Positions 9,013 through 16,702 of a DNA stretch of 64,000 nucleotides are shown here, piece after piece; within the stretch, counting starts at the first letter, position 1; the number at the start of each line of letters is the position of its first letter. Source of the stretch: Bacteroidota bacterium (GTDB lineage Bacteria > Bacteroidota > Bacteroidia > Chitinophagales > Chitinophagaceae); assembly GCA_013288945.1 (NCBI GenBank), contig JABDAZ010000003.1, forward strand, positions 62,001 to 126,000, given 5' to 3'. The position numbers and the translations under genes were made by a program. The notes under the pieces were generated by a model, which saw nothing but the letters and a program-made list of their open reading frames with translations, ran no database searches and was not told the origin of the DNA.

Positions 9013-9163
9013 TTTGGTATTTTATTTGCAAATACATTTATTAATGTACGTTTAAAATTAACAGCAGTTTTATTAATACATCAATATTCAAATAAAATTT
9101 TCAGTTGAAAGTATTTAGAAGAAATTTGAATACGGATTTTTTCTTCGTTTAATATATTAGTAA

Positions 9164-9634
9164 ATGATGACCGACGAATATTATATGATGCTTGCACTGA
9201 AGGAAGCGCGCAAAGCGTATGATGATGGCGAAGTTCCCATCGGCGCTTTGGTTGTGCTTGATGATAAAATTATTTCGCGCGGGCACAACCAGGTGGAGCG
9301 TTTGAATGATCCAACTGCGCATGCAGAAATTATTGCGCTTACATCTGCATTCAATTTTTTGGGAAGCAAATATTTACCAAACGCAACTATTTATATTACG
9401 CTTGAACCATGCTTAATGTGCGCCGGCGCGCTATTCTGGAGCAAAATAAGCCGTGTGGTTTTTGGCGCTTCTGATGTAAAAAATGGTTATTGCAAATATG
9501 TTATTCCTGTTCCTGCCATTGAAAGTGCGGGAATCGGGCCTTGGCCTTTTCATCCAAAAACAGAATTGACAAGAGGCATTTTAGAAGACGAATGTGCGAT
9601 GTTGATTAAAGAATTTTTTTTATCAAAAAGATAA
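9164..9634 (+). CDS. tadA: tRNA-specific adenosine deaminase / nucleoside deaminase
   Basis: 156 residues with a cytidine deaminase-like zinc site: HAE (His and catalytic Glu) near residue 53 and PCLMCAGA near 83. GEVPIGALVV and RGHNQVERLNDPTAHAE are typical of TadA, which makes inosine at the tRNA-Arg wobble position. The C-terminal third (YCKYVIPVPAIESAGIGPWPFHP) differs from the usual TadA pattern, so a related nucleoside deaminase (for example guanine deaminase-like) remains possible. Two adjacent ATG codons (9164, 9167) could serve as start. Confidence 0.85.
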   Translation: MMTDEYYMMLALKEARKAYDDGEVPIGALVVLDDKIISRGHNQVERLNDPTAHAEIIALTSAFNFLGSKYLPNATIYITLEPCLMCAGALFWSKISRVVFGASDVKNGYCKYVIPVPAIESAGIGPWPFHPKTELTRGILEDECAMLIKEFFLSKR

Positions 9635-9795
9635 AACGAATTGATTCACCCATAAAATTTTACCATTCATCCGAAAGGATTTATAAAGCATCTCATCCAA
9701 ATTGCATATTAATGAGATGAAAACTTTTTTTTCTGCTATCAATTAAAAATTTCATTAACATCCTTTAACACTTTCATCCGCCAATCAATATTGGC

Positions 9796-9826
9796 TTGCA
9801 CAACGTATTTCAGCGAAATACTTTTG
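9796..9826 (+). promoter_or_regulatory. Promoter of the secreted PepSY-like gene
   Basis: TTGC at 9796-9799, then a 19-bp spacer and TACTTTTG at 9819-9826, close to the Bacteroidetes promoter consensus. It would give a leader of about 40 nt before the ATG at 9873. Confidence 0.5.
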
Positions 9827-9872
9827 TATTGTCAAACCAATTATTAATGAACAATTTTAAAAAAATAAAATC

Positions 9873-10331
9873 ATGAAACAGACAATCATCACCGCCGCAA
9901 TTTTTATTGCAACCGCTTTCAGCGCCGCATTTGCAAATGAAGGAACACCCTTATCAGCTGAAATTTCAAATTCATTTAATAAAGAATTTACCAATGCACA
10001 AAATGTAAACTGGATAAATAAAGATGCACAAAGCATTGCAAGTTTTACATGGAACAATCAAATTTTGCATGCTTATTATTCGCAGGATGGGCAACTGAAT
10101 TTGGTTATGCATAATATATCTTCTGATAATTTACCAGTAATGCTTTTAGGTGAATTAAAAAATAATTACAATGGTTATTGGATTTCTGATTTGTATGAAG
10201 CAGTTACAAACGGCCATTCATCTTTTTATGCAACAATAGAAAATGCAGATCAAAAAATCACATTAAAATCAGAAGCCGTAAAAAGCTGGAACGTTGAAAA
10301 AACGATTGATAAAAATGCAGCGCAACTTTAA
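9873..10331 (+). CDS. Small secreted PepSY-like protein (paralogue 1)
   Basis: 152 residues with a signal peptide (cleavage after AFAN or just before). The mature part follows a pattern shared with two other genes in this window: an F-x3-F-x2-A helix, V-x-W, a Phe in an ASFTW strand, then N-x2-L/V-x-AYY, DGQL and a Leu-Pro turn (DNLPVMLLGELKNNY). This matches the small periplasmic PepSY-like proteins common in Bacteroidetes; function unknown. The frame is clean and preceded by a promoter-like sequence. Confidence 0.75.
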   Translation: MKQTIITAAIFIATAFSAAFANEGTPLSAEISNSFNKEFTNAQNVNWINKDAQSIASFTWNNQILHAYYSQDGQLNLVMHNISSDNLPVMLLGELKNNYNGYWISDLYEAVTNGHSSFYATIENADQKITLKSEAVKSWNVEKTIDKNAAQL

Positions 10332-10400
10332 TTTTTATTAATAAACTGTTTTCAAATTTTTTTATAAAAGCCTGATATTTGCATTTCAAAAAATTATAAA

Positions 10401-10781
10401 ATGTCAATAGCAGAAGAAATAAAAATAGCTTATTCAGATTCAAAAAATTATCCTGAAATAGCAGAGAAATTAATTGATGCAGGTGTATTATCATACACGG
10501 TGGATGTGCCAAGTGGAATAACTTTATACAGGCTTGAAAATGGCTCACTGCATTTGCACACACCGATTAATGAACCGCGTGAAATCAAAAAAAATTTTGA
10601 TCGCGAATTAACTATACAATCGGTTCGTGATAACCAGCAAGGCAAAACTGATTATGCAGGTTTTATGAATGGCATTGCAAATGCAGGCGTTCGTTTTTAT
10701 GAAGCCACATTAAATGGAAACAGCAAGCGCGTAACATACATTGGCATCGGTGGTTTTTATGAAGAATTAATTCCGCTATAA
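10401..10781 (+). CDS. DUF1398 family protein
   Basis: 126 residues, soluble, no signal peptide. The C-terminal pattern GIANAGVRFYEATLNGNSKRVTYIGIGGFYEELIP is the hallmark of DUF1398 (YbcV-like) proteins; length also fits. The biochemical function is not known. The ATG at 10401 is the only reasonable start, and a strong terminator follows. Confidence 0.85.
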   Translation: MSIAEEIKIAYSDSKNYPEIAEKLIDAGVLSYTVDVPSGITLYRLENGSLHLHTPINEPREIKKNFDRELTIQSVRDNQQGKTDYAGFMNGIANAGVRFYEATLNGNSKRVTYIGIGGFYEELIPL

Positions 10782-10810
10782 ATTATCTATCCAAATAAAT
10801 TCATTAATAA

Positions 10811-10842
10811 AAAAGCTCCGCAAAAAATGCGGAGCTTTTTTA
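10811..10842 (+). terminator. Bidirectional rho-independent terminator
   Basis: A perfect stem AAAAGCTCCGC / GCGGAGCTTTT with a 7-nt loop, A-run on the left and T-run on the right. It serves the DUF1398 gene on the plus strand and the DUF1080 gene arriving from the other side. Confidence 0.9.
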
Positions 10843-10847
10843 TATTC

Positions 10848-10875
10848 ATTCACGATTCACCATTGACCATTCACC
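10848..10875. repeat. Heptad array (ATTCACC type)
   Basis: Four 7-bp units of the form ATTNACN directly after the terminator and just before the end of the DUF1080 gene. Confidence 0.75.
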
Positions 10876-10876
10876 G

Positions 10877-11605
10877 TCATAATTTCTTAATCTTAATATT
10901 CTTAAACCAAATTCCACCACCATGATCCTGCAATGCAATAAAGCCAGATTTTGCATTACCATATTCAGGATAATCTTTCCACTTGCCGGTTGATTTTAAT
11001 TTTTGCCATTCAGGCGTCCATGCATTAAAGTCAGCAACTTTTTCTCCATTTAACCAATGTTCTACATGCGCGCCATGTACAATTATTTTTGTGTGATTAT
11101 ATTCTCCAATTGGTTTCGCTGCCAATTTTAATGGCGGGTGCATGGCATAATCAGCGCCACTTTTTTGCCATGGTTCCAAATCACTTATTGCATCATCAAT
11201 CAATTGATATTCCGGACCGGTTTGATACGTGCCATCATGCGTTTCAGTTACATGATATAAAATTCCGCTGTTGGCTTCTTTGCCAACTTTCCAATCGATT
11301 TGCAATTCAAAACTTGCGTATTCATCTTTCGTAATTAAATCAGATCGTTTTGTTACACCTTCGCTATCCAGTTTGCAATACAATTCACCATTAATAACTT
11401 TCCAACTATCGTCTGGAAGGTTTTTAAAAGTGCGCCAACTGTCCGTTGTTTTTCCATCAAACAATAATTTCCAGCCATCTTTTTTTTCCTGCGCAGTCAA
11501 TTCATTATCGCCGTTTTTATTAATAATTTTTGCAGGCACAAAAAACGCAGCAAGCATTAATGCACTTGCAACAAAACAAACCATCATTATTTTTTTATAC
11601 ATCAT
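10877..11605 (-). CDS. DUF1080 (3-keto-disaccharide hydrolase domain) secreted protein
   Basis: 242 residues: signal peptide (CFVASALMLAAFF) and one jelly-roll domain. Motifs typical of the family are GWKLLFDGKTTDSWR, SDLITKDEYASFELQIDWKV, ANSGILYHV, GPEYQLID, and the end GFIALQDHGGGIWFKNIKIKKL. Members act on 3-keto sugars or related glycans outside the cytoplasm; the substrate is inferred from family only. Two consecutive ATG codons (11605, 11602) can start it. Confidence 0.9.
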   Translation of the reverse strand: MMYKKIMMVCFVASALMLAAFFVPAKIINKNGDNELTAQEKKDGWKLLFDGKTTDSWRTFKNLPDDSWKVINGELYCKLDSEGVTKRSDLITKDEYASFELQIDWKVGKEANSGILYHVTETHDGTYQTGPEYQLIDDAISDLEPWQKSGADYAMHPPLKLAAKPIGEYNHTKIIVHGAHVEHWLNGEKVADFNAWTPEWQKLKSTGKWKDYPEYGNAKSGFIALQDHGGGIWFKNIKIKKL

Positions 11606-11692
11606 TTCAATTTTATTAATAAAAAATTATTCAGCAGAAAGTTACTTAAAACCATTTTATAAAATGGAACATCATTTTCTTTTTACATAAAA

Positions 11693-11750
11693 AATTTTTG
11701 TACCCGGCAATAGTATTCAATTCAACTTCATTGGCGTCGCACTCTTGTAC
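11693..11750 (-). repeat. GTAC-bounded dispersed repeat, copy A
   Basis: Read on the minus strand it begins GTACAAGAGTGCGACGCC, continues with AATGAAGTTGA and ends CCGGGTACAAAAA. It is closely similar to copy C at 45106-45164, including the inner AATGAAGTTGA. Confidence 0.8.
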
Positions 11751-11776
11751 ATTTTGTTCTATGTTCATCATTAATG

Positions 11777-11862
11777 GCTGTTTGCTGTTAGCTATTAGCC
11801 AAGCCAACAGTTAACAACTTTAGCCTTGCTAATAGCCAAAAGCTAACAGCTAATGGCTAATC
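11777..11862. repeat. Opposed pair of heptad arrays
   Basis: 11777-11797 has three 7-bp units beginning GCTNTTN; 11828-11862 has five units beginning GCTAAN or GCCAAA. The two arms can pair imperfectly. Confidence 0.7.
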
Positions 11863-11887
11863 TATCAACCAACAACACGGCATTTCT

Positions 11888-11919
11888 TTTGAGTAATTAA
11901 TATATCGCACGTAAATTTG
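11888..11919 (+). promoter_or_regulatory. sodA promoter
   Basis: TTTG at 11888-11891, a 20-bp spacer, and TAAATTTG at 11912-11919: a full match to the Bacteroidetes sigma-ABfr type promoter. Transcription would start near 11925, about 60 nt before the sodA ATG. Confidence 0.75.
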
Positions 11920-11985
11920 TTATCCTTTAGAAAACGATTTCATTTTTATAAAAATCGTTTAGTAACATTTTAAAAAATAAAAACT

Positions 11986-12594
11986 ATGGCATTTACATTA
12001 CCTGCGCTTCCTTACGCACACGATGCACTGGAACCGCATATCGACACAACAACGATGCAAATACACCACGGCAAACACCACCAGGCGTATGTTGACAATC
12101 TGAATAAAGCAGTAGCAGGCACACCAAACGAAAGTAAAACGCTGGAAGAATTGGTTAAGCATGCAGGAACAATCAGCCCTGCAGTGCGCAACAATGGCGG
12201 CGGACATTGGAACCACAATTTCTTTTGGGAAAGTTTAGCCCCGAAAGCTGGCGGCGCACCAACCGGAAATTTGGCAACAGACATTGATAATTCATTTGGA
12301 TCTTTTGATGCATTTAAAGAAAAAATGAATGCAGCAGGAACCACGCGTTTTGGAAGTGGCTGGGCCTGGTTATTAATAAAAGATGGCAAGCTAGAAGTTT
12401 CATCAACACCAAACCAGGACAATCCATTAATGGATGTTGCAGAAGTAAAAGGCACGCCATTATTAGGCATTGATGTTTGGGAACACGCGTATTATTTAAA
12501 ATATCAAAACCGCAGGCCCGAATATCTTACAGCATTTTGGAATGTTGTTAATTGGCCGAAAGTTGCAGAACGCTATGAAGCTGCTGCGAAATAA
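11986..12594 (+). CDS. sodA: Superoxide dismutase (Mn/Fe)
   Basis: 202 residues, no signal peptide, so cytoplasmic. Metal ligands are visible: His27 in [11 protein letters not shown], His77 in [11 protein letters not shown], and Asp163 and His167 in [11 protein letters not shown]. The [11 protein letters not shown] motif and GSGWAWL favour manganese or cambialistic use, though the metal cannot be decided from sequence alone. It removes superoxide to hydrogen peroxide. A consensus promoter precedes it and a strong terminator follows, so it is a single-gene unit. Confidence 0.95.
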   Translation: MAFTLPALPYAHDALEPHIDTTTMQIHHGKHHQAYVDNLNKAVAGTPNESKTLEELVKHAGTISPAVRNNGGGHWNHNFFWESLAPKAGGAPTGNLATDIDNSFGSFDAFKEKMNAAGTTRFGSGWAWLLIKDGKLEVSSTPNQDNPLMDVAEVKGTPLLGIDVWEHAYYLKYQNRRPEYLTAFWNVVNWPKVAERYEAAAK

Positions 12595-12624
12595 ATAAAT
12601 TTCAAAAAAAAATCAGTTACTTGC

Positions 12625-12658
12625 AATCCCGGTATTTTTTACCGGGATTCATTTTTTA
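12625..12658 (+). terminator. sodA terminator
   Basis: Perfect 10-bp stem AATCCCGGTA / TACCGGGATT followed by a T-run. Confidence 0.9.
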
Positions 12659-12670
12659 AAAACTACAGGT

Positions 12671-13255
12671 ATGAGAAAACTTCAGTTTATATTTTCATTA
12701 ATCATTATTGCAGTATTAACATCATGCGGGCACAAAAAAATATTGGTTTATGCAAGCAGTAAAATATTGCTTGATGGAACACAAAAAAATATCACCATTT
12801 CTGAAGGCACAACACATAATGAACAGGAACTTGATTTTAGCGGCAGCGGGCCTGTAACTATTAATGTGCAAAGCCCTTCCGGAAAATATACAATTGAAGC
12901 AACTGGCGAAGGTTTGTTTATTGCCAATTTGCAAAAAGATACCGTTGTTGGAAGTTACCAGCACATTGGTGCAGATAATGGAAAAGTAAAATACACACCA
13001 GAATTATTGGCAAAAGCAGTTGACAGTTTACAGCAATTAATTGCCGGGCAAAATGTAAGTGCGGCCAACAAAAATTATTTTATTCCTTCAGGAAAAATTG
13101 GAAAAGTAACGGACAATATTAATGCAAAAATTTTCGGGCCGTATGTAACTATTCCATCAGGGTTTGATGCAAGCAATATTCCCGAAGTATATAAATTTTA
13201 TACAAACAACGAAGTGCGGGAAACTATAGCGAAGCTTTCAGTGATAGGAAAATAG
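12671..13255 (+). CDS. Hypothetical lipoprotein
   Basis: 194 residues with a lipoprotein signal (FSLIIIAVLTSCG; lipid-attached Cys at residue 19). The mature part begins with two short beta-rich stretches and ends with a helical region. No known motif was recognised. Its ATG lies only 12 bp after the sodA terminator, so it probably has its own promoter inside or just before the terminator region, or is read by leak-through. Confidence 0.75.
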   Translation: MRKLQFIFSLIIIAVLTSCGHKKILVYASSKILLDGTQKNITISEGTTHNEQELDFSGSGPVTINVQSPSGKYTIEATGEGLFIANLQKDTVVGSYQHIGADNGKVKYTPELLAKAVDSLQQLIAGQNVSAANKNYFIPSGKIGKVTDNINAKIFGPYVTIPSGFDASNIPEVYKFYTNNEVRETIAKLSVIGK

Positions 13256-13306
13256 GTTTTTAAAAGGCACAAGGTTAATCTTGTATATTAATCCTTTTTA
13301 CATGAA

Positions 13307-13439
13307 CCTTAAATCTTGTTCCTTGTATCTTGAACTTTGTATCTTGAACCTTGTATCTTGTTCCTTGTATCTTGAACCTTGTATCTTGTTCCTTGTATCT
13401 TGAACCTTGTATCTTGTTCCTTGTATCTTGAACCTTGTC
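13307..13439. repeat. Long heptad tandem array, 19 units
   Basis: Nineteen consecutive 7-bp units alternate CCTTGTA with TCTTGAA or TCTTGTT, so there is also a 28-bp super-period. It is the longest heptad array in the window and separates the lipoprotein gene from the convergent yidD. Confidence 0.92.
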
Positions 13440-13450
13440 CTTGAACTTCG

Positions 13451-13681
13451 CTATGGCACAGGATCATATCCATGGCCGCCCCAAGGATGGCAACGTGCAA
13501 TTCTTTTTATAGTAAGCCATGTGCCTTTGAAAATTCCATACTTTTTTAATGCTTCCACTCCATATTGCGAACATGTTGGCGTGAAGCGGCATTTAGGGCC
13601 AAGCAATGGAGAAATTATGCGCTGGTATATTTTTATTAATAAAATAAAAGGCAGGCTCAATATTTTTAAAAAAGATTTCAT
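13451..13681 (-). CDS. yidD: Membrane protein insertion efficiency factor YidD
   Basis: 76 residues, full family length. The N-terminal amphipathic/hydrophobic stretch is followed by the signature [27 protein letters not shown] and by [13 protein letters not shown] at the end. YidD helps the insertase YidC at the inner membrane. It is 36 bp downstream of rnpA, the usual neighbour, in the order rpmH-rnpA-yidD. Confidence 0.95.
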   Translation of the reverse strand: MKSFLKILSLPFILLIKIYQRIISPLLGPKCRFTPTCSQYGVEALKKYGIFKGTWLTIKRIARCHPWGGHGYDPVP

Positions 13682-13717
13682 TAATGATTTTAAAAAGAAA
13701 ATTATTGATTAATAATC

Positions 13718-14131
13718 TTAATTGATTTTTTTTATTAATCGTTGCAAAATTACTCCGATCTTTTCATGCACGGTTTTGTACTCAGGCAATTCTTTACCGG
13801 TGTAAATAAAAAATACAGCAAGCTGCTGATTTTTTTCTTTCATTTTATTATATAAAATTTCTTTTTGCAAACGGTACGATTCACGCATTAATCTTTTGAT
13901 GCGGTTTCTATTAACAGCTTTTTTAAAATTTTTTGTGCCAACACCAACACCAAATTGCACATTAAATAATAATGATTCTGTTCTTAATATTTTTTCACCG
14001 CACACAAAAAATACTTTGAAAGGAAATGCAGAAAAATTTTTTCCTTCACGAAATAATTGTTCAATAAGCTTGCGGCTTTTTAAACGTTCATCTTTTCCTA
14101 AAGTAAATTGCTTGCTGATGATAAATTCAAT
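13718..14131 (-). CDS. rnpA: Ribonuclease P protein component
   Basis: RnpA is the protein subunit of RNase P that matures tRNA 5' ends. The signature FKKAVNRNRIKRLMRESYR and the start region LGKDERLKSRKLIEQLFREGKNFSAFPFKVFF are in one open frame. No ATG exists in this frame; a GTG at 14005 would remove the conserved first third, so the TTG at 14131 is chosen (137 residues). That TTG begins 3 bp after the U-tract of a terminator hairpin. One extra T near 14099-14102 separates the frame from an alternative N-terminus reading SKQFTL, so a small insertion is possible. Confidence 0.85.
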   Translation of the reverse strand: MEFIISKQFTLGKDERLKSRKLIEQLFREGKNFSAFPFKVFFVCGEKILRTESLLFNVQFGVGVGTKNFKKAVNRNRIKRLMRESYRLQKEILYNKMKEKNQQLAVFFIYTGKELPEYKTVHEKIGVILQRLIKKIN

Positions 14132-14133
14132 TT

Positions 14134-14165
14134 AAAAAAAATAGCCCCGGAAAAACCGGAGCTAT
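14134..14165 (-). terminator. Hairpin with U8 between rpmH and rnpA
   Basis: On the minus strand TAGCTCCGG / CCGGGGCTA pairs and is followed by eight T, a standard intrinsic terminator. It ends rpmH transcripts and lies immediately before the rnpA start. Confidence 0.8.
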
Positions 14166-14237
14166 AAAAATATTATAATCCCTGCAAAAAGATTTATTAA
14201 TAAAACTTATTCCGCATTTTGCGGAATGTGCAGGTTT

Positions 14238-14393
14238 TTATTTCAGTTTAGATTCGTCAGAGACAGATAATTTATGACGGCCTTTTTTACGGCGGCTGGC
14301 CAATACTTTGCGGCCATTAGCGGTTTGCATACGTTTGCGAAAACCATGTACAGATTTTCTGCGGCGTGTATGTGGTTGAAATGTACGTTTCAT
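14238..14393 (-). CDS. rpmH: 50S ribosomal protein L34
   Basis: 51 residues: [20 protein letters not shown] followed by [20 protein letters not shown] is the L34 signature, complete from ATG to TAA, and highly basic. It is a structural protein of the large ribosomal subunit. It heads the rpmH-rnpA-yidD cluster; a second small hairpin (ATTCCGCATTTTGCGGAAT) lies just behind its stop codon. Confidence 0.97.
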   Translation of the reverse strand: MKRTFQPHTRRRKSVHGFRKRMQTANGRKVLASRRKKGRHKLSVSDESKLK

Positions 14394-14507
14394 TTTTAAA
14401 ATTTTACTTTACTAAACCGGTTTAAAAATATGCAACTTGTTGAGAAAACAAGTACGCTTTTCAATCATTACCGCAGGCCACCATACCCGCCAGTTGTGAA
14501 AGGTCGG

Positions 14508-14515
14508 CAAAGGTA
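14508..14515 (-). promoter_or_regulatory. Likely -7 box for rpmH
   Basis: TACCTTTG on the minus strand, 115 nt before the rpmH start. No TTTG -33 element is found at the expected spacing. Confidence 0.35.
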
Positions 14516-14658
14516 GCTGAATAATTTCAGATTTTATAAGGTTAAATAGAAAATTTTAAAAATTCGAATTTTTTAACCTTGAATGTTTTGTCATGATTGC
14601 TATATTAAAAATCTGATGTATTCTGCAAGATTTTTTTAAGAAAAATTCTATTAATAAA

Positions 14659-15483
14659 TCACAAAGCAAGATGTTTTGACTGAACATTTTTACCATAAAA
14701 AATGGAAGCTTTGTTGTCAAAATCTTTGGTAGAATCTGTGGTGTAAAAAATCAATTCTCCATTTTTGCTGCACCGGTTTTCTATTTCAGGATGGCGGTGT
14801 AAATAATCAACCAAACTTTCAGCAACAATTTCTCCCTGCGAAATTATTTTTATCGTTGATGGAATTTGTTCGGCTATTTTATTTTTTATTAATGGATAAT
14901 GCGTGCAAGCGAGTAAAATAGTGTCAATGTCTGCAGATTGCTGTAGTAGTTTTTCAATGTATTCATGCACAAAATAATCAGCTCCGGCATTGTTGTGTTC
15001 GTTGTTTTCTATTAATGGAACCCACATCGGGCAAGCTTGCTGAAAAACATTTACAGAAGGAAAAAATTTGTCTATTTCTATCGGGTAAGAGTTGGATTGA
15101 ACGGTACCTTTTGTTGCAAGAATACCAACCTGGTTTGTTTGTGAAAAAGTACCAATAATTTCTGATGTCGGGCGAATAACACCAAGCACGCGGTTGGCGG
15201 GATTAATGCGTGGCAAATCATTTTGCTGAATGGTGCGCAATGCTTTTGCAGATGCCGTATTGCATGCAAGCACCACCAACGGGCAACCCATTTTAAAGAA
15301 CCATTCTACACATTCCAGCGTGTATTTATAAACGCTTTCGAATGATCTTGTTCCATAAGGTGCACGCGCATTGTCGCCGAGATAAATAAAATCATGCTGC
15401 GGCAGTTTTGCAACTATTTCTTTTAAAACCGTTAATCCGCCGTAGCCGGAATCAAAAACACCAATTGGTTGGAATGATGGCAT
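14659..15483 (-). CDS. murI: Glutamate racemase
   Basis: 274 residues. Both catalytic Cys motifs are present: ACNTASA near residue 74 and ACTHYPL near 190, with GVFDSGYGGLTVL at the N-terminus and GDNARAPYG. MurI provides D-glutamate for peptidoglycan. A TTG at 15489 would add two residues; the ATG at 15483 is preferred. It is the last gene of the envelope gene run, separated from ompH by a terminator-like hairpin. Confidence 0.94.
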   Translation of the reverse strand: MPSFQPIGVFDSGYGGLTVLKEIVAKLPQHDFIYLGDNARAPYGTRSFESVYKYTLECVEWFFKMGCPLVVLACNTASAKALRTIQQNDLPRINPANRVLGVIRPTSEIIGTFSQTNQVGILATKGTVQSNSYPIEIDKFFPSVNVFQQACPMWVPLIENNEHNNAGADYFVHEYIEKLLQQSADIDTILLACTHYPLIKNKIAEQIPSTIKIISQGEIVAESLVDYLHRHPEIENRCSKNGELIFYTTDSTKDFDNKASIFYGKNVQSKHLAL

Positions 15484-15491
15484 ATGCAAAA

Positions 15492-15521
15492 ATAAAAAAG
15501 CCGGGTTATAAAAACCCGGCT
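15492..15521 (-). terminator. Terminator between ompH and murI
   Basis: Stem AGCCGGGTT / AACCCGGCT with six T following on the minus strand. murI starts only 9 bp beyond it, so it may act as an attenuator. Confidence 0.75.
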
Positions 15522-15544
15522 CATTAATAATTTATAACAATTGA

Positions 15545-16057
15545 TTATTTTATGTTCAATTTCTTTTTAACCAATGGCAGCAAATCGTCTGCTGGCGGAT
15601 AAGTTAATAAAGCATCTTTTGCAAATACATAAGTGTAGCCGCTTTCTTTAGCAACTGTCTGTACTGCATCAACCGCTTTTTTCTGAATAGGTGCAACAAG
15701 GTCTTGTTGTTTTTGTTGCATTTGTTGTTGTGCCTGTTGTGTGTATCCTTGCAATTTCAAATATTGTTCGCCAATATTTTTTCTTTTTATTTCAAGCTGT
15801 GCTTTTGTGTATTTCGCTGTATCTTTTGTTGTGAGCAAACTGTCCTGTTCGTTAAATTCTCTTTTCATATCATCAAAATTCTGTGCTAAAGCTGCCTGAA
15901 ATTCCTGCAAAGAAGAATCTGCTTTTTTAGCTTCCGGCATGCTGGCAATTAGCTCATTAATACTAATATAACCAATTTTTGACTGAGCCTTTGTTTGGCT
16001 TGATGCCACAAAAACAAGACTTAAAGCCACCACTACAATTGTAACAATCTTTTTCAT
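15545..16057 (-). CDS. OmpH/Skp family periplasmic chaperone
   Basis: 170 residues: signal peptide (VVVALSLVFVASSQTKAQ), then SKIGYISINELIASMPE, a long Gln/Lys-rich coiled coil at about residues 45-125, and a C-terminal hydrophobic closing strand. This is the Skp layout: a trimeric chaperone escorting outer-membrane proteins to BamA. It is the second of two tandem copies, 92 bp after the first, downstream of bamA. Confidence 0.9.
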   Translation of the reverse strand: MKKIVTIVVVALSLVFVASSQTKAQSKIGYISINELIASMPEAKKADSSLQEFQAALAQNFDDMKREFNEQDSLLTTKDTAKYTKAQLEIKRKNIGEQYLKLQGYTQQAQQQMQQKQQDLVAPIQKKAVDAVQTVAKESGYTYVFAKDALLTYPPADDLLPLVKKKLNIK

Positions 16058-16149
16058 TTTTTTAAATATTTGTGTTTTAATTGTCGCATGAAAAGTGCAA
16101 GACCTTTTCGAATGCTTTGTTTTTTATTTTTTAAATTGATTAATGAGAC

Positions 16150-16659
16150 CTATTTAATTCCCAATTCTCTAAGAACATCGTCGCTTTTATCCAGCTTTGG
16201 GTCGGCAAATATAACAGTAATTCCTTCACTTTTATCCAAAATAAAGTCATACATTCTGTTAACGGCAATTTTTTGAATCGCGTTGTATACCTTGTCCTGC
16301 ACAGGTTTCACAAGCTCTTGTCTTTTTTTAAACAAATCGCCTTCAAAACCAAAGCGTTTTCTTTGCAGGTCGCGCACTTCTTTTTCTTTATTAAACAATT
16401 CGTCTTCGCGTTTCTTTTTTAAATCATCGCTTAGCATCACTTGTTCAGCTTCGTAATCTTTATACATTTTATCAAGCACAGATTGTTTGTCGTCAATTTC
16501 TTTTTGCCATTGTTCACTAATCTGATCAATCTTTTTTTGTGCGTCCTGGTATTCTGGAATTTTATCAAGAATAAATTTTGTATCGACAATTGCATAGCGC
16601 TGCGCATTTGCAGCTATTGCAAATATGAAAAAGGATGCAACCAGGAGTATTTTTTTCAT
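16150..16659 (-). CDS. OmpH/Skp family periplasmic chaperone
   Basis: 169 residues: signal peptide ending AIAANAQ, the segment RYAIVDTKFILDKIPEYQ, then a coiled coil rich in Lys and Glu up to about residue 125 and a C-terminal closing region. As a Skp-type chaperone it should act with BamA in outer-membrane protein assembly. Start may be the ATG at 16659 or one two codons earlier (16665). It follows bamA by 43 bp. Confidence 0.9.
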   Translation of the reverse strand: MKKILLVASFFIFAIAANAQRYAIVDTKFILDKIPEYQDAQKKIDQISEQWQKEIDDKQSVLDKMYKDYEAEQVMLSDDLKKKREDELFNKEKEVRDLQRKRFGFEGDLFKKRQELVKPVQDKVYNAIQKIAVNRMYDFILDKSEGITVIFADPKLDKSDDVLRELGIK

Positions 16660-16702
16660 AATCATTAATAATTTTAAAACAATCAGGTATGAAATTTAAG
16701 GA

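Larger units (their letters stand above)
11606..11985. other. 380-bp intergenic region with repeats and sodA promoter
   Basis: No gene. It holds one copy of the GTAC-bounded dispersed repeat (11693-11750), an opposed pair of heptad arrays (11777-11797 and 11828-11862), and the sodA promoter (11888-11919). Confidence 0.8.

Noticed and set aside
13309-13500. Minus-strand open frame with a repeated QGTRYKVQDTRNK-like pattern
   Set aside because: It is only the translation of the heptad array and overlaps the end of yidD.
14005-14131. GTG at 14005 as the rnpA start
   Set aside because: It would remove the conserved N-terminal third (LGKDERLKSRKLIEQLF) that is clearly encoded in the same frame upstream.
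14134-14660. Chromosome origin near rpmH-rnpA
   Set aside because: In many bacteria this cluster marks oriC, but no dnaA gene or cluster of DnaA boxes is visible here.
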